From Rhodocyclaceae bacterium UBA2271 (GTDB taxonomy: Bacteria > Pseudomonadota > Gammaproteobacteria > Burkholderiales > Rhodocyclaceae): a stretch of DNA of 11,486 nucleotides. The stretch is taken from NCBI GenBank assembly GCA_002347405.1, contig DDXB01000029.1:1-11486 (forward strand), in the 5' to 3' direction. A program made the position numbers and the translations under genes. A model generated the notes under the pieces. It had not been told where the DNA came from. It did no database searches and was given only the letters and a program-made list of their open reading frames with translations. Below, one piece after another: positions 1-4,130 of the stretch (the first letter of the stretch is position 1; every line of letters begins with the position of its first letter).

Positions 1-342
1 GTTGCTGTCGAGGGACGCAGCGTGACGCTGTTTGAGGAAATCCATCCCCAACGAAAGTATGGAGACCGCGAAGTGCATCGCCGTTTCCTGGCCCGCTTGG
101 CAAAGTTGCTGCCCGTCGGTTGCCTGCCGATCATCAAATTAAAAGGGGCCAGGCTCGATTTAATTTACCCGGCAGCCATCGTCAAAAAGAAACTGCAACT
201 GGATGCCTCGCTCTACACTTTGCTACAGATATTGTCGGTCACCTTTTTCGAGAAAATGCCCTTGCAGCAAGTCTTTCCGGGCAGCGACTCCAGTTCAGAC
301 AACATCACCATCAACAACCAATTGAATCTTTTCGCGGTTTGA
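1..342 (+). pseudogene. IS4-family transposase remnant, internally deleted and fused through a repeat
   Basis: Frame 1 is open from the window edge to TGA 340-342. Codons 1-46 read like the middle of an IS4-type DDE transposase (TLFEEIHPQRKYG, then LLPVGCLPII, which in the family is normally followed by a VTDAGF-type catalytic stretch). At that point the frame enters repeat R1, which encodes LKGARLDLIYPA. It then continues in frame into a typical IS4 C-terminus (ASLYTLLQILSVTFFEK, ending NQLNLFAV). The catalytic centre between these parts is missing, so the product cannot be an active transposase. The gene also begins outside the window. The two parts could come from one IS or from two related ones. 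The C-terminal part occurs again at 3198-3365. Family assignment is from recalled motifs. Confidence 0.7.
137..173 (+). repeat. RAYT-associated repeat, copy R1 (full length)
   Basis: This is a full 37-bp copy: an AATTAAA/TTTAATT inverted pair around the core GGGGCCAGGCTC, followed by the extension TTACCCGGC. It sits inside the IS4 remnant exactly where the transposase catalytic region should begin, and it is read through in frame. The segment after it pairs with the one after R8. Confidence 0.9.
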
Positions 343-378
343 ATTAAAAGGGGCCAGGCTCGATTTAATTTACCCGGC
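342..378 (+). repeat. RAYT-associated repeat, copy R2 (full length)
   Basis: This full 37-bp copy is the same as R1. It begins at the last base of the IS4 tail stop codon, which reads TGA here but TAA in the second copy of that tail (3363-3365). It is followed two bases later by the left end of an IS30-type element. Confidence 0.9.
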
Positions 379-379
379 A

Positions 380-441
380 GGCTGGAGTCCATAATCAAGT
401 GCAACACTACCCTATCCATTATTGAACGGGAGTTATTGCAC
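380..441 (+). mobile_element. Left end of an IS30-family element
   Basis: This is the non-coding left end upstream of the truncated IS30 transposase, with motifs GGAGTCCATAATCAAGTGCA and CCATTATTGAACGGG. The GGGAG at 428-432 is a plausible ribosome binding site 9 nt before ATG 442. The same 71-bp stretch (380-450) recurs at 963-1033 with one mismatch, which helps define the IS end. The outer IS boundary cannot be fixed because the repeat abuts it. Confidence 0.6.
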
Positions 442-867
442 ATGGGAAAGCATTACAGTCATTTGAGTTCGGAAGAGCGCGCTTGCATCATGCTGCGATT
501 GCGTGACGGTTTCAGTTCGCGGGCAATTGCCCGCGAACTGAAACGCTCGCCATCGAGCATCACACGCGAAATCGCCAGGCATCATTGTCTGGCCGGTTGC
601 GCGAGGCTGCCCTATGAAGCGAGTCGGGCCAGCATGCGTGCCCACATGGCGCGGTTTCAGCGACGACGGCAGCGCAAGCTTGCCCCGACCGGGCTGCTGT
701 TCGCCGAGGTGCGCAACAAGCTCAAGACCGGCTGGTCGCCCGATCAGATTTCCGGTTATCTGAAGCGTACCCATCCTGACTGCTATGCTCGCAACGTGAG
801 CCACGAAACGATTTACACCGCTTTGTATGCCATGCCACGCGGCGAGCTGCGTCGCGAGTTCAAGTGA
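442..867 (+). pseudogene. IS30-family transposase, truncated after the N-terminal DNA-binding region
   Basis: ATG 442 begins MGKHYSHLSSEERACIM, a characteristic IS30 N-terminus. A helix-turn-helix follows (SSRAIARELKRSPSSITREI), then the linker with WSPDQISGYLKR and SHETIYTALYAMPRGELRR. IS30 transposases normally continue through a DDE integrase-type domain to well over 300 residues. Here the frame stops after 141 residues because repeat R3 replaces the rest; its TGA overlaps the repeat start. The catalytic domain is absent. The protein could at most bind IS ends as a DNA-binding fragment, which is a speculation. An upstream TTG at 436 is possible, but ATG 442 fits the family start. Confidence 0.85.
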
Positions 868-891
868 AAAGGGGCCAGGCTCGATTTAATT
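864..891 (+). repeat. RAYT-associated repeat, copy R3 (GTG-A left junction)
   Basis: This is the core repeat with left junction GTGAAAAGGGG instead of AATTAAAAGGGG, and without the TTACCCGGC extension. It supplies the stop codon of the truncated IS30 transposase. Bases 864-924 match 1958-2018 (R6 and its flank) with a single mismatch over 61 bp. Confidence 0.88.
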
Positions 892-926
892 CTTGCGACT
901 GATTTGATTGCTGCGCTAGAAACGCA
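892..926 (+). pseudogene. Fragment of an unknown gene tail (copy 1)
   Basis: Read in the frame that matches the second copy, this encodes LATDLIAALET and then runs into R4. The second copy (1986-2039) keeps the natural end with a stop codon. One base differs in the shared part. The parent gene is not recognised. Confidence 0.45.
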
Positions 927-962
927 AATTAAAGGGGCCAGGCTCGATTTAATTTACCCGGC
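927..962 (+). repeat. RAYT-associated repeat, copy R4 (full length, one A shorter)
   Basis: This is the full-length form with TTACCCGGC, but with three instead of four A residues before GGGG. It is followed directly by a second copy of the IS30 left end, pairing it with R2. Confidence 0.9.
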
Positions 963-1033
963 GGCTGGAGTCCATAATCAAGTGCAACACTACCCTATCC
1001 ATTATTGAACGGGAATTATTGCACATGGGAAAG
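963..1033 (+). mobile_element. Second IS30 left-end fragment, truncated after three codons
   Basis: These 71 bp match 380-450 with one mismatch (GGGAATT versus GGGAGTT). The transposase start codon (ATG 1025) and the codons for GK remain. The frame then runs into repeat R5 and ends at TAA 1061-1063, giving a 12-residue reading frame MGKGELKGPGSI. It is probably meaningless as a protein, but it shows how the repeat caps genes. Confidence 0.75.
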
Positions 1034-1037
1034 GGAG

Positions 1038-1073
1038 AATTAAAGGGGCCAGGCTCGATTTAATTTACCCGGC
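1038..1073 (+). repeat. RAYT-associated repeat, copy R5 (full length, one A shorter)
   Basis: This full-length form with TTACCCGGC joins the IS30 left-end fragment to the hairpin segment upstream of the MNT/HEPN genes. It pairs with R7, which precedes the same hairpin segment. Confidence 0.9.
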
Positions 1074-1146
1074 CTGAGTTAGCTGGACGGTCGCCACTCT
1101 TACATGAGGCGGCCGTTTTGTTTGGTGCGCCGCAAAGTCGGCGCTG
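1072..1146 (+). repeat. Duplicated hairpin segment, copy 1
   Basis: This 75-bp segment recurs at 2538-2612 with three mismatches, in both cases just after a repeat copy. It contains two hairpins: a terminator-like stem followed by TTTT, and a perfect 6-bp stem GCGCCG/CGGCGC (1127-1144). Confidence 0.8.
1087..1119 (+). terminator. Terminator-like hairpin in duplicated segment, copy 1
   Basis: The stem ACGGTCGCC/GGCGGCCGT (nine positions with one G-T type pair, 12-nt loop) is followed by TTTTGTTT. This suits a rho-independent terminator on the + strand and would insulate downstream genes from transcription arriving from the IS remnants. Confidence 0.5.
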
Positions 1147-1209
1147 GCAGGACGGCGGGATGAGGGCTCGCAGATTCCAGTTGCTTCCTTCTTGATTTTT
1201 CGACATCAT

Positions 1210-1225
1210 AAACAATGAATTGTTT
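1210..1225. promoter_or_regulatory. Candidate operator palindrome upstream of the MNT/HEPN genes
   Basis: AAACAAT-GA-ATTGTTT is a perfect 7+7 inverted repeat 35 bp before the MNT start. Toxin-antitoxin operons are often autoregulated at such sites. No convincing -35/-10 pair is visible around it, so the regulatory role is inferred. Confidence 0.35.
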
Positions 1226-1260
1226 GTCAGACCCCGGTTTTCCGAATTAGAACTTGTTGC

Positions 1261-1584
1261 ATGCCCGTGAATTCGTCAATGGAAATACTGCTTCATCCTA
1301 ATGACCGCGCCGTCATCGCGCGTATTGTCGCCCCTGTAGTAAAGCGTGGGGCAGCCACCCTGAAACTGTTCGGGTCACGTGCGCGCGGTGATGCTCGCCG
1401 CACTTCCGATATCGATATTGCGCTGGTGTCTGCAAAGCCCATTCCGGCCGCCGAATTGGCGACCCTGCGGGAAGCGCTAGAAGATTCCAGTGTTCCTTTC
1501 CGCGTTGATCTGCTTGATTATGCCCGCGCGCCAGCATCCCTGCGTGCGGCCATCGACCGCGAAGGCATCACATGGCCCGTCTAG
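1261..1584 (+). CDS. mntA: MNT-domain nucleotidyltransferase, antitoxin MntA-like
   Basis: This 107-residue protein has a minimal nucleotidyltransferase domain. The signature GSX10DXD is exact: G38-S39, then D50 and D52 (GSRARGDARRTSDID). In type VII toxin-antitoxin pairs MntA adenylylates a tyrosine of the partner HEPN RNase and so silences it; that is known for the family and inferred here. The gene overlaps the HEPN gene by 13 bp, indicating coupled expression. ATG 1261 has no strong ribosome binding site, and ATG 1279 (MEILLHPNDR) is an alternative start. A palindromic candidate operator lies 35 bp upstream. A plain HI0073-like nucleotidyltransferase without toxin-antitoxin function remains possible. 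Confidence 0.82.
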   Translation: MPVNSSMEILLHPNDRAVIARIVAPVVKRGAATLKLFGSRARGDARRTSDIDIALVSAKPIPAAELATLREALEDSSVPFRVDLLDYARAPASLRAAIDREGITWPV

Positions 1585-1955
1585 ACCAGCGTATAGAAAT
1601 CGCCCGGCAAGCCTTGGCAACACTCGAGGAACTGGTGCATGAAGCTCCCGGAAAAATCGTCCGGGATGCGACTATCCAGCGCTTTGAGTACACTTTCGAG
1701 GCAGTCTGGAAGGCAGCCCAGGCTGTTTTGCACGACCGCTACGGTGTCGAACTTGCCTCTCCAAAGCCGGTCATTCGCGCCAGTTTCGAGAATAATCTGC
1801 TTTCAGAGGAAGAAACCCGAACGGCGCTTGCCATGGTTGATCATCGCAACTTGACCGCGCATACCTACAATGAAGACCTCGCAAACGAAATCTTTTCTGC
1901 GATACCCGATTATCGTTGTGTTTTACGGGCGTGGATCGAAAGATTAAAAATGTAA
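1572..1955 (+). CDS. hepT: HEPN-domain protein, HepT-like toxin (HI0074 family)
   Basis: This all-helical 127-residue protein resembles the HI0074 nucleotidyltransferase substrate-binding family. It carries the HEPN RNase signature RX4HXY as R92-NLTA-H97-T-Y99. Y99 corresponds to the tyrosine modified by MntA in characterised MntA/HepT pairs. The start (ATG 1572) lies inside the end of the MNT gene, so the two are translationally coupled. If active it would cut RNA in the cytoplasm and be neutralised by its partner; this is inference from motif and gene order. The gene is intact, ending at TAA 1955, five bases before repeat R6. Confidence 0.82.
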   Translation: MARLDQRIEIARQALATLEELVHEAPGKIVRDATIQRFEYTFEAVWKAAQAVLHDRYGVELASPKPVIRASFENNLLSEEETRTALAMVDHRNLTAHTYNEDLANEIFSAIPDYRCVLRAWIERLKM

Positions 1956-1957
1956 TA

Positions 1958-1985
1958 GTGAAAAGGGGCCAGGCTCGATTTAATT
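1958..1985 (+). repeat. RAYT-associated repeat, copy R6 (GTG-A left junction)
   Basis: This is the core repeat without the TTACCCGGC extension, in the same form as R3. It starts just after the HEPN stop codon, and its following flank is the gene tail also found after R3. Confidence 0.88.
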
Positions 1986-2039
1986 CTTGCGGCTGATTTG
2001 ATTGCTGCGCTAGAAACGAAACTGCAATTATCCGCATGA
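1986..2039 (+). pseudogene. C-terminal tail of an unknown gene, coupled to the DUF4160 gene
   Basis: The frame LAADLIAALETKLQLSA ends at TGA 2037-2039, which overlaps the DUF4160 start as ATGA. Such overlap suggests this was the tail of a gene in the same operon whose front was replaced by repeat R6. The frame is open through the repeat back to 1962 with no start codon seen. The parent gene is not recognised. The ATGA arrangement could be chance. Confidence 0.45.
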
Positions 2040-2275
2040 GTCCAACTATTTTCCGGCAGGGCGGCTTTCGTTTTTATTTCTTCTCTCGCGAAGAATCGCG
2101 GATGCATGTTCATGTCCAATCAGCTGACGGCGAAGCGAAGTTCTGGCTTGAGCCTGTGATTGCAGTGGCACAGCATACTGGATTGTCACGGAGAGAAATC
2201 GGCGAAGCACAACAACTGGTGCAGGAGCACGAAAATGACCTACGCAGCGCTTGGCACAGACACTTCGGCAGTTGA
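2036..2275 (+). CDS. DUF4160 domain protein
   Basis: This 79-residue protein has the DUF4160 pattern: SPTIFRQGGFRFYFFSREE, then MHVHVQSADGEAKFWLEP, and a C-terminal helix EHENDLRSAWHRHFG. The function is unknown. Such genes commonly sit beside DUF2442 genes, as here, and the pair is often regarded as a possible toxin-antitoxin-like module. Start ATG 2036 overlaps the stop of the preceding gene tail (ATGA), so translation may once have been coupled to a gene now lost. It overlaps the next gene by 41 bp. Confidence 0.75.
   Translation: MSPTIFRQGGFRFYFFSREESRMHVHVQSADGEAKFWLEPVIAVAQHTGLSRREIGEAQQLVQEHENDLRSAWHRHFGS
2223..2227 (+). promoter_or_regulatory. Ribosome binding site of the DUF2442 gene
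   Basis: AGGAG lies 7 nt upstream of ATG 2235, inside the DUF4160 coding sequence. It fixes the DUF2442 start at 2235 rather than at an upstream in-frame ATG (2160). Confidence 0.7.
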
Positions 2276-2525
2276 GGTCACCCATATCTCGAAGCATGGC
2301 TTCTGGATTCTTTTGGGAGACGAGGAGCTGTTTCTACCTTTCGTTGAATTTCCATGGTTCCGCGATGTCGCCGTAGGCAAGATATTGCACGTCGAACTAC
2401 CCTCGGAAAATCATCTCTACTGGCCCGAGCTCGATGTCGATCTGTCCGTTGACTCGATTCGTCATCCCGAACGCTTTCCGCTGATCAGTCGACCCACTAG
2501 CGAAAGGGGACCAGGCTCGATTTAA
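2235..2525 (+). CDS. DUF2442 domain protein, C-terminus rewritten by repeat R7
   Basis: This 96-residue protein has DUF2442 features: a start region AVEVTHISKHGFWILLGDEELFLPF, then FPWFRDV, and a C-terminal DLSVDSIRHPERFPLIS. The domain appears complete. The last residues (ERGPGSI) and the TAA stop come from repeat R7, so the natural end was lost or displaced. The strong AGGAG supports the 2235 start. It is expressed with DUF4160 through a 41-bp overlap. The function is unknown; a DNA-binding or antitoxin role is sometimes proposed for the family and is not shown here. Confidence 0.75.
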   Translation: MTYAALGTDTSAVEVTHISKHGFWILLGDEELFLPFVEFPWFRDVAVGKILHVELPSENHLYWPELDVDLSVDSIRHPERFPLISRPTSERGPGSI

Positions 2526-2535
2526 TTTACCCGGC
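2502..2535 (+). repeat. RAYT-associated repeat, copy R7 (variant GGGGACCAGG)
   Basis: The core carries one change in GGGGCC, reading GGGGACC, with the full TTACCCGGC extension. It ends the DUF2442 frame and is followed by the second hairpin segment, pairing it with R5. Confidence 0.85.
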
Positions 2536-2537
2536 AC

Positions 2538-2612
2538 GCCTGAGTTAGCCGAACGGTCGCCACTCTCACATGAGGCGGCCGTTTTGTTTGGTGCGCCGCA
2601 AAGTCGGCGCTG
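2538..2612 (+). repeat. Duplicated hairpin segment, copy 2
   Basis: This matches 1072-1146 with three mismatches in 75 bp. It lies two bases after R7 and carries the same two hairpins. Confidence 0.8.
2553..2585 (+). terminator. Terminator-like hairpin in duplicated segment, copy 2
   Basis: The stem ACGGTCGCC/GGCGGCCGT is followed by TTTTGTTT, as in copy 1. Placed after the DUF4160/DUF2442 pair, it could terminate their transcript before the convergent hicBA genes. Confidence 0.5.
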
Positions 2613-2624
2613 CAAATAATCGGG

Positions 2625-2664
2625 CCACCACGGTTTGCCGGCTTTCTGGCGGCAAATGGGGTGG
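2625..2664. repeat. Inverted repeat downstream of hicA
   Basis: A perfect 7-bp stem TTTGCCG/CGGCAAA (2634-2640 and 2650-2656) lies within an outer CCACC/GGTGG pair (2625-2629 and 2660-2664). It directly follows the hicA stop on the minus strand. There is no clear T-tract, so it may be an RNA 3' end structure or chance. Confidence 0.4.
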
Positions 2665-2668
2665 ATGG

Positions 2669-2866
2669 TCAGAAATGTTTCGGCAACCCCGCCTGCTTTA
2701 GAACGGCATTTGCCGTGTGCCGGGATTTAATCCTGGAATCGACGGGGAAGTGCATTCCGGTATGCGGGGAAAACCAAATGTCGTGATCACCCTTGCCTGA
2801 TCGAACGAATCGGCAGCCGGCAGCAAGCAGTAGCTTCTTGAGATCAGGCGTGAAGCTTTCGCCCAT
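2669..2866 (-). CDS. hicA: HicA-like mRNA interferase toxin
   Basis: This 65-residue protein has the HicA double-stranded-RNA-binding-like fold signature: DLKKLLLAAGCRFVRSGKGDHDIW, with H28 in the position of the catalytic histidine (usually GSHHI-type), and a C-terminal KQAGL. Family members cleave mRNA and tmRNA in the cytoplasm; the role here is inferred. Its start overlaps the hicB stop as TGATG, so the antitoxin gene comes first and expression is coupled. The length is normal for the family. Confidence 0.82.
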   Translation of the reverse strand: MGESFTPDLKKLLLAAGCRFVRSGKGDHDIWFSPHTGMHFPVDSRIKSRHTANAVLKQAGLPKHF

Positions 2867-3102
2867 CAGGCCGCTTCACGGTGGGCGATGGAGAATTTCC
2901 TTGCCAGCAGTTCGAACGACACTTCAGGCCCATAGGGATAGCCGTTTGCATCAAGCAGTTCTGGCACCATGGTTTGCAGCTTGGATGAAAGTGCCTCAAT
3001 GGTTTCAGCTTCGGTCGCAAGCCCCGGAACATCATCGGATGTCGCAACCCAGACATCCGCTTCATCATCCCACTCGGCTCGGATAAAGAGAATTTTCGGC
3101 AT
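2866..3102 (-). CDS. hicB: HicB-like antitoxin (DUF1902 type)
   Basis: This 78-residue protein opens with a HicB-type partial RNase H fold: IRAEWDDEADVWVATSDDVPGLATEAETIEAL, followed by a helix with LSSKLQTMVPELL. It matches the DUF1902 form. It should bind and block the adjacent HicA-like toxin. No separate DNA-binding domain is apparent at the C-terminus, so autoregulation is uncertain. AAGGAG (3109-3114) stands 6 nt before the start and supports ATG 3102. The antitoxin-first order with TGATG overlap is one of the usual hic arrangements. Confidence 0.82.
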   Translation of the reverse strand: MPKILFIRAEWDDEADVWVATSDDVPGLATEAETIEALSSKLQTMVPELLDANGYPYGPEVSFELLARKFSIAHREAA

Positions 3103-3108
3103 TGCTTG

Positions 3109-3114
3109 CTCCTT
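3109..3114 (-). promoter_or_regulatory. Ribosome binding site of hicB
   Basis: AAGGAG on the minus strand, 6 nt before the hicB ATG. Confidence 0.7.
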
Positions 3115-3138
3115 GTGATCTTATTCGGCGTTGGTCAT

Positions 3139-3167
3139 TGTATAGCCAAAGGCGCACGTAATTAAAA
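3139..3167 (-). promoter_or_regulatory. Weak candidate promoter for hicBA, overlapping repeat R8
   Basis: On the minus strand TATACA (3144-3139) resembles a -10 box. A poor TTTTAA (3167-3162) lies 17 bp upstream and falls within repeat R8. If real, the repeat supplies the -35 region. The match is weak. Confidence 0.25.
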
Positions 3168-3188
3168 GCGCCAGGCTCGATTTAAATT
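3160..3188 (+). repeat. RAYT-associated repeat, copy R8 (diverged)
   Basis: This diverged copy reads AAAAGCGCCAGG in place of AAAAGGGGCCAGG and TTTAAATT in place of TTTAATT. It precedes the second copy of the IS4 tail, pairing it with R1. Confidence 0.8.
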
Positions 3189-3197
3189 TGCCTACAC

Positions 3198-3365
3198 GCC
3201 ATCGTCAAAAAGAAACTGCAGCTGGATGCCTCGCTCTACACTTTGCTACAGATATTGTCGGTCACCTTTTTCGAGAAAATGCCCTTGCAGCAAGTCTTTC
3301 CGGGCAGCGACTCCAGTTCAGACAACATCACCATCAACAACCAATTGAATCTTTTCGCGGTTTAA
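3198..3365 (+). pseudogene. IS4-family transposase C-terminal fragment, copy 2
   Basis: These 168 bp match 175-342 with one internal mismatch plus a TAA instead of TGA stop. The stretch encodes the IS4 C-terminus (LYTLLQILSVTFFEK to NQLNLFAV). There is no transposase sequence in front of it; only repeat R8 precedes it. The near identity suggests a recent duplication. Confidence 0.8.
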
Positions 3366-3402
3366 CCGGACAGCAGTGATCAAAGGCAACAACTCAGGAA
3401 GT

Positions 3403-3428
3403 AAAAGGCCCGCATCACTGCGGGCCTT
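3403..3428 (-). terminator. Intrinsic terminator of the DsrE-family gene
   Basis: A perfect 9-bp stem AAGGCCCGC/GCGGGCCTT with a 6-nt loop, followed on the minus strand by TTTT. It lies 28 bp after the minus-strand DsrE gene stop. Confidence 0.85.
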
Positions 3429-3455
3429 ATTGCCTGGTACGCCTTGCCTGGACAA

Positions 3456-3908
3456 TCAGGGCTTGATGTAGGCGTAACCCCCGCGTGCCTGCAACTTGGC
3501 GAGCTCGGCAACGCCGGAAGGTACATATTTCGCTTCGGGGATAAACTGACTCTTCTCAAGTTTGCGGTTCGCCAGGGTGATCTCGCAAATGTCAAAAGTG
3601 ACACCACGCAACTCCAACTGCTCGACCGTCACATGGTAAGGGTTGCCCGCCTTGTCCCTGGCATCCTTCATCAGAAAATCGACACCGAGGGCATGGGTGA
3701 CCACGACGATTTGAGCCTCGGGATTGACATCCATGTGATTGGTGATATTGCGCAATGCAGCGCGCGCATCGCTCGAATCATTGACGTGATAAACGACTTT
3801 GTCGGGATGGACATTGGCATTTTTATCCGCGGCATGCGCACTCGTGCCAAAAGCCATTGAAACAGCAAGACACGACGCAGCGATCAGTGATCTCTTATTG
3901 GTTTGCAT
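3456..3908 (-). CDS. Periplasmic DsrE-family protein
   Basis: This 150-residue protein has a Sec signal peptide (MQTNKRSLIAASCLAVSMAF, likely cleaved after AHA at residue 26). A DsrE/DsrF-like fold follows: VVYHVND, an ARAALRNITNHMD helix, the strand QIVVVTHALGVDFLM, then GVTFDICEITL, where C108 sits at the position of the conserved DsrE cysteine. Cytoplasmic relatives carry sulfur on this cysteine; exported versions are common in Proteobacteria and have no settled role. GAGGAG 6 nt before ATG 3908 fixes the start; a longer frame to 4016 has no such support. It is monocistronic and has its own terminator. Confidence 0.8.
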   Translation of the reverse strand: MQTNKRSLIAASCLAVSMAFGTSAHAADKNANVHPDKVVYHVNDSSDARAALRNITNHMDVNPEAQIVVVTHALGVDFLMKDARDKAGNPYHVTVEQLELRGVTFDICEITLANRKLEKSQFIPEAKYVPSGVAELAKLQARGGYAYIKP

Positions 3909-3914
3909 GTGTTT

Positions 3915-3920
3915 CTCCTC
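3915..3920 (-). promoter_or_regulatory. Ribosome binding site of the DsrE-family gene
   Basis: GAGGAG on the minus strand, 6 nt before ATG 3908. This decides the start against the upstream in-frame ATG at 4016. Confidence 0.75.
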
Positions 3921-4084
3921 TCTCGGGTATGGGGTTTCCAGCTGGATTGATTCCCTGCCATGACTACAACTATTGGACTTTGCCAACATTGAATCGAACG
4001 TCTCTTCTCCCGGCACAACAACGAGACTACCTATAGAGACGGAACAAGCCGGTGTTTTATTCCCGCCATCCCCAAAGAAATAGC

Positions 4085-4114
4085 AAAAAGGGGCCAGGCT
4101 CGATTTGATTTAAT
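4085..4114 (+). repeat. RAYT-associated repeat, copy R9 (left end of the transposase element)
   Basis: AAAAAGGGGCCAGGCTC followed by GATTTGATTTAATT; the extra GATTT distinguishes it from the solo copies. It lies 16 bp before the transposase start codon. Confidence 0.9.
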
Positions 4115-4130
4115 TGCTAGACTTGCCAAC

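Larger units (their letters stand above)
868..1260. other. Gene-free repeat mosaic between IS30 remnant and the MNT gene
   Basis: No intact gene is visible here. In order the stretch holds the end of R3, a short gene-tail fragment, R4, a second truncated IS30 left end, R5, a duplicated hairpin segment with a terminator-like structure, and an unassigned stretch (1147-1260) with a palindromic candidate operator just before the MNT gene. Every join between unrelated pieces from 868 to about 1073 is marked by a repeat copy. Confidence 0.75.

Noticed and set aside
120..347. Alternative reading frame over the IS4 tail (HRQKETATGCLALHF and similar at 3188)
   Set aside because: It is a frame-shifted reading of the IS4 C-terminus; the frame with LYTLLQILS and QLNLF matches the transposase family.
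137..1073. CRISPR array
   Set aside because: Spacing between copies varies from tens to hundreds of bases, the intervals contain genes and IS fragments, and no cas gene is seen.
137..3188. Integron cassette array with attC sites
   Set aside because: The repeats are nearly invariant, lack the GTTRRRY and RYYYAAC core sites, and no integrase is in the window; the resident recombinase is a Y1/HUH transposase.
3444..3860. Plus-strand reading frame of 138 codons opposite the DsrE gene
   Set aside because: The minus-strand frame has a signal peptide, a strong ribosome binding site, family motifs and a terminator; the plus frame has none of these.
3909..4016. 36-residue N-terminal extension of the DsrE protein
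   Set aside because: The GAGGAG site and the signal peptide both place the start at 3908.
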